DNA of 23,586 nt from JALHOQ01 sp038144835 (GCA_038144835.1 JAYQON010000042.1:1-23586), one strand, 5' to 3'; numbered from the stretch's first letter, positions 1-7,477 are shown. Made by a program: numbers and translations. The notes: generated by a model from the sequence alone, not told the origin.

Positions 1-119
1 ACATGAAGGATATCAAAGCATCCATTCGTGAACACGACTCGTGGCGGCCGTCGGGGCGACATTTCCTTGCGCCGCTCAATTTCTCTTTGTAGCTGAGAAA
101 GACCAACAACCCGACCCAC
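1..119 (-). CDS. rfaE2: RfaE2/HldE-type nucleotidyltransferase, N-terminal fragment
   Basis: This is the 5' end of a minus-strand gene that leaves the window at its left edge; only about 39 codons are visible. Reading down from 119, the protein contains FTNGCFDILHV, the nucleotide-binding motif at the start of the cytidylyltransferase-like domain of HldE and of stand-alone RfaE2. In that family the enzyme adenylylates D-glycero-beta-D-manno-heptose 1-phosphate for LPS inner-core synthesis in the cytoplasm. About 25 helical residues (LSQLQREIERRKE) precede the motif, as in stand-alone RfaE2 proteins. A GTG at 119-117 overlaps the stop codon of the RDD gene by one base (TAGTG) and is the preferred start; ATG at 62 is the alternative. 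The other glycerol-phosphate or pantetheine-phosphate nucleotidyltransferases share a similar motif, so the exact substrate is inferred. Confidence 0.72.
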   Translation of the reverse strand, partial: MGRVVGLSQLQREIERRKEMSPRRPPRVVFTNGCFDILH

Positions 120-1039
120 TAGACACGTTGACGATAAAGTTGAGCACCACTCAGTTTGCCGGCAATATCTCGGCCAATGAGGGCGGAAATAATAGGTAAA
201 AACACAAGCCCCGTAAGCATGGTGATGAGACTTCGAAAAGAGACCTTCAAGGGATAAGTGTTGGTTTTTTGTTCGTTGTCTTCTCCAACCTGTAAATCAA
301 ATGTCCATTCTCCCATCGTGCGTCCAAAAAATACTCGCGCGATCACGACATACATTTGCAACACGGCAACGAACAAAACGGCAAGACTGATTTGAGTCAT
401 CAAATCAGTCTCTAGATTTCCAAGCACCACATTCAAATCAACTTTAGTCACGGTTAATAAGGCCACCAAAAAGACCAAAGCGAGCGCCGTCACGATAACA
501 AGATCCAACAGGGCCGAGGGCACACTCATCGTCGCCGGCTCTAGCGAGCGCTGCGGAGAGTTCGAAGCTCCACGACGGGCACCTACACTAGGAACCACCA
601 ATGTTTCGGGATTTTGTACGGAGGGAGTTGGAGATTTTTTAGAAGACGGTCCCTTAAATGCATCGGGCTTTGGAAACGGTGACTGAACAGGCACTTCCAC
701 TTCCATGGCTTGCTTTTTTGCCTGTTTTTCTCTGGGTAGTGGCTCAGTGAACTGCAAATCTCCAGAGGATGATCGTTGAAGAGGTGTCTTTTCCAAGGCT
801 GACAAAACATCTTCAAAGGAGTGTTTTTTTCCAGTTGGCGCTTGCGTCTCGGTTTTTTTAACGGGTTCATCCATCACCGACTTTGGTATAGACAGCGGAA
901 TGGATTGTAGCTCATCTTGAAGGACTCCAGAACTTTTGAGGCCTTCTTTCAAATTGAGGGTTTTTTTATGGAAGCCAAGCCCTTCTGTGAGCGGCTTGAA
1001 CTCGAATTCATCAAAGGGATCCATGCTCGTCGTGCTCAT
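119..1039 (-). CDS. RDD-family membrane protein with long disordered N-terminus
   Basis: The protein has 306 residues. Residues 1-170 are polar, rich in Pro, Ser and Lys, and probably disordered. The C-terminal part (about 172-302) is an RDD domain with three hydrophobic segments near 174-198, 213-238 and 270-290. Typical RDD signals are the Asp in the first helix (D179) and the segment FGRTMGEWTFDLQV (238-251), which matches the family's G-x-T-x-G pattern after helix 2. RDD proteins sit in the inner membrane; a few are linked to ion transport, but most have no known role, so no function is assigned. Its ATG overlaps the rsmE stop by 4 bases (ATGA), implying coupled translation. The N-terminal stretch PLTEGLGFHKK (16-26) is more hydrophobic and ordered than its surroundings and could be a docking motif. 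Confidence 0.8.
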   Translation of the reverse strand: MSTTSMDPFDEFEFKPLTEGLGFHKKTLNLKEGLKSSGVLQDELQSIPLSIPKSVMDEPVKKTETQAPTGKKHSFEDVLSALEKTPLQRSSSGDLQFTEPLPREKQAKKQAMEVEVPVQSPFPKPDAFKGPSSKKSPTPSVQNPETLVVPSVGARRGASNSPQRSLEPATMSVPSALLDLVIVTALALVFLVALLTVTKVDLNVVLGNLETDLMTQISLAVLFVAVLQMYVVIARVFFGRTMGEWTFDLQVGEDNEQKTNTYPLKVSFRSLITMLTGLVFLPIISALIGRDIAGKLSGAQLYRQRV

Positions 1040-1794
1040 ACAAGTGCTCCAAAATCATATTTTATGATGCTCATCAGAGCCAAGCAAGCCGTTTCAACGC
1101 GGAGTATCTGATCCCCCAATGAAACTGGTGGCATTCCCTGGCGGGCAAACAATTCCACTTCTCTCGTTGAGAAACCACCCTCACTACCCACAAAAACCCA
1201 AATGTTTTCTACCGCCCTAGATTTCAAATCGTTCAAGGCCAAAGGCAGACCTGTTTGAGACTCACCTTCATAGGGAAAAAGACCGCCTATCGAATCCTGC
1301 CGGTTAAATTCCACCAATAATTTGTCCAAAGTAACCACCGGATGTATTGCCATCACTTCTCCTCGTCCTGACTGCTGAGTGGCCGCCAAGACAAGCTTAC
1401 GCCAACGCTGAAGTCGGCTTTCAGAGATTTCTGAAGTTTTGCGCAAAAAACTGTAATCCGAGACAAACGGCCGTATTTCGTAAACACCCAGCTCGACGCA
1501 TTTTTCAGCTATCCAATCAACCTTAGGTAATTTAGGCAGTGAAAGAGCTAAGGTAATTAAAGGCTTTTTAAGTGGAGGCAATTCGCGACGGGAAAGAATC
1601 GAAGCTCTCAGCTCCCGAGCTCCAAGGCTAATAATCTCAACCAAACGAGCACTGCCATCACCCGGTAAAATCTCAAATTGGGCGCCCACCCCGAAGCGGC
1701 AAACATCGCGGATGTGGTGAAACAGTTCACCGCGTACCAAAACTTCTTGCTCCGAAAGGTCACGCGGATCGACGTAAAATCGGCGTAATGCCAT
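1036..1794 (-). CDS. rsmE: 16S rRNA m3U1498 methyltransferase RsmE
   Basis: The 252-residue product matches the usual length of RsmE, which methylates N3 of U1498 in 16S rRNA using S-adenosylmethionine. Residues 1-70 form the N-terminal PUA-like domain (ALRRFYVD and the GxxxHH segment near 22-27). Residues 75-250 form the SPOUT methyltransferase domain, with the knot motifs VGSEGGFS (202-209) and SLGDQILRVETA (225-236), and the family's K.DWIAEKCVELGV segment near 91-104. The Shine-Dalgarno sequence TAAGGAG lies 5 bases before the ATG and contains the prmA stop codon TAA. This places rsmE directly behind prmA in one transcript, so two translation-apparatus methyltransferases are made together. 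The 3' end overlaps the RDD gene by 4 bases. Confidence 0.96.
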   Translation of the reverse strand: MALRRFYVDPRDLSEQEVLVRGELFHHIRDVCRFGVGAQFEILPGDGSARLVEIISLGARELRASILSRRELPPLKKPLITLALSLPKLPKVDWIAEKCVELGVYEIRPFVSDYSFLRKTSEISESRLQRWRKLVLAATQQSGRGEVMAIHPVVTLDKLLVEFNRQDSIGGLFPYEGESQTGLPLALNDLKSRAVENIWVFVGSEGGFSTREVELFARQGMPPVSLGDQILRVETACLALMSIIKYDFGALV

Positions 1795-1803
1795 AATGAC
1801 TCC

Positions 1804-2685
1804 TTAAGGCAAAATCACGGAATAAAGTAGCCAATCGCCTTTGCGAGCTCGCCGTGCCCAACGGCAAGCGGGCGGTAGCTCAAAACCCGCCAAAAAATCC
1901 TTTTCTCGATCTGTGATAATACCGCTCATAACCAACATTCCACCAGGGCGCACGCGAGCCTTTAGATCTTCCTGCACCCGCACCAAAACACCATCAATAA
2001 TGTTGGCTACAACAACGTCAAAACGCTCATCGAGATCACCAATTTGACGTGCATCCATCTCGATGTCTGCTACACCGTTAAGTTTAAAATTCTCGAGCGC
2101 AACACGCCGAGATTCTGCCTCTATTTCTGTAGCTGCGACACGGGTTGCACCCAACTGACGGGCCAGTATCGCCAAAATTCCTGTGCCGGTTCCAATATCT
2201 AAAACCGAATTCACTCGCCGAGCCCTACAAATACGCTTGAGCTCTTCGGCCACTAGCTGAGTGGTCTCATGAGTGCCCGTACCGAAAGCCATTCCCGGGT
2301 CAATCCAAATCTTATGTAACGCTTGAGGGGGAGGTTCACACCATGAGGGCACAACCCAATGCGCTCCGGTCAAAGCAAAAGGCTTAAATTGCTTTTTCCA
2401 TTCAGCCAACCAATCTTTTTCTTGCTCAGCGCTGACAGCCAGGCCTGCTTGCGGATACAACGACCGCAATTTCTCTATAAAATCTGACGGTGGGAGAGCC
2501 GCAAAATAAACATCAACGGCATGGACATCCGTAGCACGTGTAAAGACATCTTCTTCACCTTCGGGCTGATCGAAGGTCAACACTTCAGACAAACCAAGGG
2601 CCCCAAAAGCGAACGCGTTATCACTTAACCATCTTTCACCGGCCGTGGGCAGACCCGTGACACGTAAAACAAAATAAGAATTCAC
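1804..2685 (-). CDS. prmA: Ribosomal protein L11 methyltransferase PrmA
   Basis: The product has 293 residues, the normal PrmA size. PrmA trimethylates ribosomal protein L11 with S-adenosylmethionine in the cytoplasm. The N-terminal substrate-recognition domain covers about residues 1-85, followed by the linker WLAEWKKQFKPF. The methyltransferase domain carries the PrmA hallmark GMAFGTGTHETT (131-142), the SAM-binding loop DIGTGTGIL (163-171) and the catalytic-type segment VVANII near residue 225. The start is GTG at 2685; an in-frame stop lies only two codons upstream, so no longer form is possible. The ribosome-binding site is weak. The gene starts 66 bp after the stop of the small secreted protein and continues into rsmE 9 bp downstream. 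Confidence 0.96.
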   Translation of the reverse strand: MNSYFVLRVTGLPTAGERWLSDNAFAFGALGLSEVLTFDQPEGEEDVFTRATDVHAVDVYFAALPPSDFIEKLRSLYPQAGLAVSAEQEKDWLAEWKKQFKPFALTGAHWVVPSWCEPPPQALHKIWIDPGMAFGTGTHETTQLVAEELKRICRARRVNSVLDIGTGTGILAILARQLGATRVAATEIEAESRRVALENFKLNGVADIEMDARQIGDLDERFDVVVANIIDGVLVRVQEDLKARVRPGGMLVMSGIITDREKDFLAGFELPPACRWARRARKGDWLLYSVILP

Positions 2686-2751
2686 TTTTTACCAACCATT
2701 CTCTTGCGCAATCCCATTGCCTAAACGGGCGCAGGATTGACGTCAAGCAGG

Positions 2752-3330
2752 TTACTGAGGACTGGGAAGATCCAGAGGAGCACGCGGTGAGGAAGAGGCT
2801 GAAGAGGACTTATCTACATCTTCAGAGGAAATCTCGACCGAATTTATCACAAGCTGGGGGGAAGCGCTCACTGGCTGAATATAGGTGGCATCGAATACCC
2901 TAGATTCGACGGCAGCCGTTTTCTTTTCTACTTTCTCGCGCGTCGCCGACTGAAGATCGATCATATCCCCAACCATGATGAAGTTATCCTCTAGCAAAGG
3001 CGTCTGTTCGCGAGAAAATTCTGAGTGCAATCGGACCACGGCCAACCCCCGTTGCACATGGATAACCTTGACTCGCGCGACGCGCAAATCAAGATCCCCT
3101 GCTGAACGGTTCTGGTAACTGTCATAAAGTGGCAGTCTACGTCTCACAGTCATTATCGCTCCGACGCTCAAACCAACTTCCGACCCGCCATTGACATAAA
3201 AATCCCGATAAACTGGGTCATCGTCTGACATCGCCAGAGTCTTGCGCACCTCAAAAATAGTGACCGCCATTTGCCCATAAGCCAAAGTGGGCAGGTAAAA
3301 AAATAATGATAAGACCAATGCTCGGATCAT
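2752..3330 (-). CDS. Small secreted protein of unknown function, FlgT-C-like core
   Basis: The 192-residue protein begins with a signal peptide (about 1-19, ending LAYG). The core, about 30-130, contains FYVNGGSEVGLSVGAIMTV, followed by beta-rich segments and a second V-G-D (GDMIDL). A pattern of 'x-N-x-G-x-x-x-G-L-x-V-G' leading into a small beta barrel occurs in the C-terminal domain of FlgT and in related periplasmic proteins. This likeness is by eye only. The last 50 residues are Ser/Pro-rich and probably disordered. It lies between fliW and prmA on the same strand with AAGGAAG as a ribosome-binding site. The site sits in the loop of an inverted repeat (AGAGAC at 3331-3336, GTCTCT at 3351-3356). 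A flagellar or envelope role is plausible from position but unproven. Confidence 0.75.
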   Translation of the reverse strand: MIRALVLSLFFYLPTLAYGQMAVTIFEVRKTLAMSDDDPVYRDFYVNGGSEVGLSVGAIMTVRRRLPLYDSYQNRSAGDLDLRVARVKVIHVQRGLAVVRLHSEFSREQTPLLEDNFIMVGDMIDLQSATREKVEKKTAAVESRVFDATYIQPVSASPQLVINSVEISSEDVDKSSSASSSPRAPLDLPSPQ

Positions 3331-3414
3331 AGAGACTTCCTTGTTCTCACGTCTCTCATCGGGACACTGGCGTTTGAACTTAAGCTGGACAAGATCTAGT
3401 AGTAAACCTAGGAC

Positions 3415-3942
3415 TCAGCCCTCGACCTCAGGAGGACGATTCAACTTGACCGCCACGCCCTTATAAACGGCCTGATTTTTGATTTTGAGATGAGGATTCT
3501 GCACCACTCTTTGCTGGAGCCGAGTGAAAATGGGCTCTCTGATGGCCAACGAGTTGTCCTGCAGCACACATTGTCGCGCCAAGCGCTTACCGACATTGAT
3601 GACAACTGGTGCTTTGAGATTGGCCGTCATTTGAGTGGGATCTTGCGGAATTGTCACAATCGAAAAAGTTCTGACACCTTCATCAGGACCTAGACCGATT
3701 GATTCCGAATCGTGCTTACTCAATTGAACTGCATAGGTCGCAACAAAAAGCTCTGGCTCGAGCAAGGGAAACGCGATCTGGGGATCTTCACAACTTTGCA
3801 ACCAAGCAAAGATTTCATCTGTAGGATCATCCAATAAAACGAACCGTCGAAGTTCGTTGAAACCAAGAAGACCCTCAGGAAATTGGATGACGTCTTCCAC
3901 GGTAATGGATACGGCACCAAAGCGGCTCGTATGGATAATCAT
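3415..3942 (-). CDS. fliW: Flagellar assembly factor FliW
   Basis: The product has 175 residues, slightly longer than the roughly 145-150 typical for FliW. The family signature is clear: RFG near the N-terminus, then IQFPEGLLGF, FVLLDD, FAWLQSCEDPQIAFPL, then VTIPQDP, MTANLKAPVVIN and R.A.QCVL. In other bacteria FliW binds CsrA and relieves CsrA repression of flagellin mRNA, while free flagellin titrates FliW; this couples filament assembly to translation in the cytoplasm. The neighbour csrA, 92 bp upstream on the same strand, supports exactly this module. The C-terminal 25-30 residues are an extension with no motif I recognise. The start ATG at 3942 follows an unusually G-rich ribosome-binding region. 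Confidence 0.95.
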   Translation of the reverse strand: MIIHTSRFGAVSITVEDVIQFPEGLLGFNELRRFVLLDDPTDEIFAWLQSCEDPQIAFPLLEPELFVATYAVQLSKHDSESIGLGPDEGVRTFSIVTIPQDPTQMTANLKAPVVINVGKRLARQCVLQDNSLAIREPIFTRLQQRVVQNPHLKIKNQAVYKGVAVKLNRPPEVEG

Positions 3943-3957
3943 CTCCCTCCCCCTCCC
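3943..3957 (-). promoter_or_regulatory. G-rich fliW ribosome-binding region with three GGA motifs
   Basis: On the minus strand the 15 bases just before the fliW ATG read GGGAGGGGGAGGGAG. This gives three GGA trinucleotides overlapping the Shine-Dalgarno sequence. GGA is the core of CsrA sites, so CsrA could compete with ribosomes here. The run could also fold into a two-tetrad G-quadruplex. Both ideas are inference; the base composition itself is seen directly. Confidence 0.45.
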
Positions 3958-4034
3958 AAGATCAGAATGCCCCTAAAAAGGTGGACACGACAAGACCTAT
4001 TGCGGGTTAATAACGCAACTGGGTAGGAGTCGGA

Positions 4035-4265
4035 CTATTTTGACTTTAATAGTTCAGCAACTGCTTTGGTGCTCTCGGAAGATGTAGCCGCTGATTCCTG
4101 GTTCTGATTCTGGATTGCCAGATAGACTTCTTCACGGTGAATTTTTGTGTCTTTGGGGGCTTCAATACCAAGACGAACTTGCTTGCCCTTGATTTGAACT
4201 ACCCGAATTTTAATGTGATCATCTATCGCGATACTTTCGCCGAGTTTACGCGTCAGGACCAACAT
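4035..4265 (-). CDS. csrA: Carbon storage regulator CsrA
   Basis: This RNA-binding regulator has 76 residues when started at ATG 4265. That start gives the canonical N-terminus MLVLTRKLGES and lies 8 bases after AAGGAG. A TTG two codons upstream would be only 2-3 bases from that site and is rejected. RNA-contact residues of the family are present: L4, R6 and R44 in HREE, with I42 in place of the common valine. KGKQVRLGIEAPK matches the core. Residues after about 55 form a polar tail absent from short enterobacterial CsrA. In species with FliW, such a tail is where FliW binds, and fliW is the next gene. CsrA dimers bind GGA motifs near ribosome-binding sites and usually block translation, typically of flagellin. 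Confidence 0.96.
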   Translation of the reverse strand: MLVLTRKLGESIAIDDHIKIRVVQIKGKQVRLGIEAPKDTKIHREEVYLAIQNQNQESAATSSESTKAVAELLKSK

Positions 4266-4273
4266 AGGCAAAA

Positions 4274-4317
4274 CTCCTTCAACATCCTAGTCAAAGCTCC
4301 GTGGGGACTATGTCCAC
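4274..4317 (-). promoter_or_regulatory. csrA leader with clustered CsrA-type GGA sites
   Basis: The csrA leader carries four GGA motifs within about 45 bases on the minus strand. GTGGACA is at 4317-4311, CACGGAG at 4303-4297, ACTAGGATGT at 4291-4282, and the last is inside the Shine-Dalgarno AAGGAG at 4279-4274. The third differs at one position from the last ten bases of the published CsrA selection consensus RUACARGGAUGU. The first lies in a small imperfect hairpin (GTGGAC pairing across 4301-4317). A strong site just upstream plus one overlapping the ribosome-binding site is the layout of known CsrA-repressed leaders, so autoregulation is likely. Confidence 0.55.
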
Positions 4318-4390
4318 AGCCGCACGAATACCTTTACGGCAGTTCAGTGAGAAAACCTTAGGTAGACCTTTGTGAGACGAAAGTCAAGAA

Positions 4391-4404
4391 AGCGACTAGT
4401 CGCT
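4391..4404 (-). terminator. Palindromic hairpin after flgL, possible weak terminator
   Basis: AGCGACTAGTCGCT is a perfect 14-base palindrome that begins 7 bases after the flgL stop codon. On the minus strand it is followed by a T-rich stretch, TTTCTTGACTTT. It could end the flgK-flgL transcript. The T tract is interrupted and the loop is tight, so termination would be partial at best. The same T-rich stretch contains TTGACT, a possible -35 for csrA, with no convincing -10 at 16-18 bases. A protein-binding palindrome is the alternative. Confidence 0.4.
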
Positions 4405-4410
4405 CAAAGT

Positions 4411-5460
4411 CTACCTGAGAAAATCAAGTAGCGTAGGTTGAATCAACTTACCCGATGTTTGTAGAGTGGCTTGCAACGTGCTCTCAGTTTTATTGATATC
4501 GCTGACCGTCGAAAAAATATCAGCGTCTTCCATGACAGATATAGCCGACTGATTATTAAGTTTAGCTTTTTCAAGAGTCTGGGTGAGCTGATCCAAGATC
4601 ATCCCGCGCGACCCTACTTGAGAACGCGTCAAAATCACTTGTTGAAGCGAAGAATCGAGAGCGTCCAAAGAGTCTTGAATTCCATCTTTATCGTTCGTAC
4701 GTAAAGAAGTTTCCAAGTCCTTGATCACCCGAAAAAGATTCAACCCACTATCTTCCGCTGTCTGAGCCTGATTAGTTACTGCCGGTGCGACGCTGGCAGG
4801 TCCACGCACCTCCGCCGGTGCGTCCCCTGTATTGCCAAGCTGTTTTTTTTCTAGCTCCTCAATGGTTTTGGGCTGAGGGTCGCTGCGAAACGCCATGCCC
4901 TCCTTATCAACACCCTGCCCGAGAAAGACCCGCCCACCCGGGACGTTCATCGGTAAAAAAGTCTCCTTGTCCACATGAATTCGCATTTCTCCCTTGTCGC
5001 CCCGATAGGACCCATCAGGCTTAAAGGGAGCTTCCTGGGTTTGAAAGCCTCCAAAGATAAAACGATCACCAAGCTTGCGATTGGCGATCGAGACCATTTG
5101 TCCATGTAGCTGCTCGATTTCAGCGGCCACTGTGCGTCGAGTCTCTTGATTGGCGCTGGCATCATTGGACTGACTGATTGTTAACTCCTTAGCACGTGTA
5201 ATTAGTTCGGTGAGATCGCCCAACGACTGATCCGTATATTCGATAAATGAACGTGCATAGGTTAGGTTTTTTGAAAATTGCTGGTTGCTTTGCAAATCTA
5301 TTCGGCTCCCCAAAACTCGGGCTGCAGCCAGAGGATCATCTGATGGTTTGGTCAGGCGCTTTTGCATCGCTGCCTGATTTTGAAGCTCCGACATCTGTGA
5401 ACGATTTTTGGAGAGGTTGTTTTTTACCTGCTCAAATTGCATTTTATCGGCGATACGCAT
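4411..5460 (-). CDS. flgL: Flagellar hook-associated protein 3, FlgL
   Basis: The product has 349 residues; FlgL is usually about 300-400. The N-terminal D0/D1 helix begins MRIADKMQFEQVKNNL and contains the flagellin/FlgL signature LTKPSDDPLAAARVL (about 36-50). The C-terminal helix, with EDADIFSTVSDINKTESTLQATLQTSG, pairs with it in the assembled protein. The middle (about 150-245) is variable. FlgL forms the second ring of the hook-filament junction outside the cell, is exported by the flagellar type III apparatus, and in other species is bound by FlgN before export. The gene follows flgK by 17 bp. The ATG has only a weak ribosome-binding site, so coupling to flgK is likely. Confidence 0.95.
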   Translation of the reverse strand: MRIADKMQFEQVKNNLSKNRSQMSELQNQAAMQKRLTKPSDDPLAAARVLGSRIDLQSNQQFSKNLTYARSFIEYTDQSLGDLTELITRAKELTISQSNDASANQETRRTVAAEIEQLHGQMVSIANRKLGDRFIFGGFQTQEAPFKPDGSYRGDKGEMRIHVDKETFLPMNVPGGRVFLGQGVDKEGMAFRSDPQPKTIEELEKKQLGNTGDAPAEVRGPASVAPAVTNQAQTAEDSGLNLFRVIKDLETSLRTNDKDGIQDSLDALDSSLQQVILTRSQVGSRGMILDQLTQTLEKAKLNNQSAISVMEDADIFSTVSDINKTESTLQATLQTSGKLIQPTLLDFLR

Positions 5461-5477
5461 AACTCAATCCGCCTACG

Positions 5478-6908
5478 TTAGTACCGTTTAATATTCAAAA
5501 CCGTATCGAGCATTTCGTCAGCCGTGCGAATGAGCCGAGCCGAGGCATCGAAGGCTTTCTGGAATTCAATCATTTTAGTTGTTTCCTCATCTAGACTCAC
5601 TCCGCTAATACTCTCTCGCGTATTTTTGAGTTGAGCCAAAACATCCCTCTGAACGGTAGCTTCTGAATTTGATCTTTGAGTTTCTATACCTACCTTGCCT
5701 ACTAAAGCATTGTAAAAATCGTCGATGGTTGTCTTGCCACCGTCAAAAATTCCTTTGTACTGAATATTTGAAATGATATTTGCCACCGTATTGTCGGCAG
5801 GTGCGTCTTTTTGAGCTGCGGCTGAAATACGACCGACGTCACCAATAATCGCATCACTCAATGAGATTCGCGAAGCATAATTGGTTTTGTCATCGGTCAT
5901 ATTAAAAAATAAATTGCCCGTGCGCCCTTGTCGATCATACCCCTGCACATGAGCCCGATTGACTTCCCAGGACAGCTTGTAAGCCATTTCATCCATGGAA
6001 TTTTGCAAATTTTGACAGATATCATCTCGAACACTCAAAATTCCACCAAGCTCTCCGCCGACCATCTGACCGGAGACATTTACGGGCGTACCCCCGTCGG
6101 TGGATTGATACATGATCTCAAGATTTCCAGAACCGGGTCCTTCCTTGCCATACCCGGTGCCGGTCGTCAGTTCGCGACGTGAGGTTCCACTGACCAATAC
6201 CGCAGTGTTACCCGCCGTGATGGTGAGCATCCCGGTTTCACCCTCAGCGTAGCGAATGTTCACTTTTTCGCTTAATTGTTTTAGCAGCAAATCACGCCGG
6301 TCACGTTCATCGTTTGCGGTCGAGCCATGTAGCTCGATGCGTGCGATATCTAAGTTTAAACTGGAGATTTCTTTTGTGATTTGATTGATTTCTTCAACTT
6401 TCGTAGCAATTCTAAAATCAGCGTCTTTTTGTACGTCTTGAATATCACGAATGACCCGATGAAAATCCTTGGTTAGATTTTCGGCTGTTTCCTTAAGCTG
6501 AGTGCGAGTCGCAAGGCTTTCGGGATTGTTACTCAGTTCACGAAACGTGTTAAAAAACGCGCCCACCGAATGGTTTAAGCCCTCATTCACTTGCTCGTTA
6601 TAAACTTCTTCCACTCTCGCCAACAGCTCAGAGCGAGAATTGAGATAGCCAGCTTGTCCGCCTTCTCTTTCTATCTGTTTTTCAATAAAAGGATTATTGG
6701 TCCGAATAACTGATCCGGCGCGGGCCCCAGAACCAATTTGCAGACTCCCGGCTCCCGTTAAAGTCTGATTGGATACCGTCTCAACCCGCTGACGAGAAAA
6801 GCCCTCAGTGGATCGATTGGCAATGTTATGGGCCGTCGTTTGTAAAGCCGTCTGACTGTTTGACATCGAACGGCGACCGATGTCCATCATGGACCATATT
6901 CGCGACAT
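5478..6908 (-). CDS. flgK: Flagellar hook-associated protein 1, FlgK
   Basis: The product has 476 residues, a little short of the 547 of enteric FlgK but within the family range. The N-terminal rod/hook-type segment SMSNSQTALQTTAHNIAN is followed by STEGFSRQRVE. The C-terminal segment SGVSLDEETTKMIEFQKAF then RTADEMLDTVLNI is the FlgK-specific end. Both terminal helices form the D0 coiled coil, while the middle contains a reduced variable domain. FlgK is the first ring at the hook-filament junction, secreted through the flagellar export apparatus. AGGGAAG lies about 6 bases before the ATG at 6908. It is preceded by flgN, whose product is the family chaperone for FlgK and FlgL. Confidence 0.96.
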   Translation of the reverse strand: MSRIWSMMDIGRRSMSNSQTALQTTAHNIANRSTEGFSRQRVETVSNQTLTGAGSLQIGSGARAGSVIRTNNPFIEKQIEREGGQAGYLNSRSELLARVEEVYNEQVNEGLNHSVGAFFNTFRELSNNPESLATRTQLKETAENLTKDFHRVIRDIQDVQKDADFRIATKVEEINQITKEISSLNLDIARIELHGSTANDERDRRDLLLKQLSEKVNIRYAEGETGMLTITAGNTAVLVSGTSRRELTTGTGYGKEGPGSGNLEIMYQSTDGGTPVNVSGQMVGGELGGILSVRDDICQNLQNSMDEMAYKLSWEVNRAHVQGYDRQGRTGNLFFNMTDDKTNYASRISLSDAIIGDVGRISAAAQKDAPADNTVANIISNIQYKGIFDGGKTTIDDFYNALVGKVGIETQRSNSEATVQRDVLAQLKNTRESISGVSLDEETTKMIEFQKAFDASARLIRTADEMLDTVLNIKRY

Positions 6909-6958
6909 ACTGTCTTCCCTCGGCTCGTCCTTGAGCCTTCAGTCTTTCTTATCCGTGG

Positions 6959-7477
6959 CTAAGCTTGACGACTGACCAAGTTTCCCGAAGTCGTCTGCCC
7001 TTCCACTTCACCTTTTTTTTGGTACGTCGGTTTGGCTTCAAGACTGCCCTTTATGGCGTTCATGGCGCCCGTGATATTATTTAATGCCGACTGCACCAAA
7101 ATCTCATTTTGCCGGTTATGCTCCTGCACACGCCGCAAAAGAAGATCTAAAACCGAATGAATATTACGCAGCTTTTCTCCCACCTCATCTGGAAGATACT
7201 TGGCGATCTCAAGGAGTCTCGGTGACTCAGCGCTAAGCCCTAAACCCTGACACACATGTAGAGTCGCGCGCGTACGCTCCACTTCCAAAGCACGAATTTT
7301 GATCAACATAGCGTCTTTGGAGCGGTTATTTTCATTGAGCTCATCCAAATTCGCCGTCACTAGAATGTCTTTTTCCTTACGAACGACTTCCAGCAAATGG
7401 CGGTAAACTTTGATTTGTTCTTCAAGAACTGAGATCAAAGCCACAACTTCGTCTTGCGCTTGAATATTGTCTCCCAC
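6959..7477 (-). CDS. flgN: FlgN-family chaperone for FlgK/FlgL
   Basis: About 172 residues, nearly all predicted helix. There is a heptad-like N-terminal half (VVALISVLEEQIKVYRHLLE) and the FlgN-type sequence EKDILVTANLDELNENNRSKDAMLIKIRAL split over residues 35-70. FlgN binds the C-termini of FlgK and FlgL in the cytoplasm and escorts them to the export gate. Position between flgM and flgK agrees with this role. There is no ATG near the start: GTG at 7477 (8 bases after AGGGG) is preferred, with TTG at 7480 (5 bases) as the alternative. The last 25 residues are polar and probably disordered. Sequence conservation in this family is low, so context carries part of the call. Confidence 0.85.
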   Translation of the reverse strand: MGDNIQAQDEVVALISVLEEQIKVYRHLLEVVRKEKDILVTANLDELNENNRSKDAMLIKIRALEVERTRATLHVCQGLGLSAESPRLLEIAKYLPDEVGEKLRNIHSVLDLLLRRVQEHNRQNEILVQSALNNITGAMNAIKGSLEAKPTYQKKGEVEGQTTSGNLVSRQA

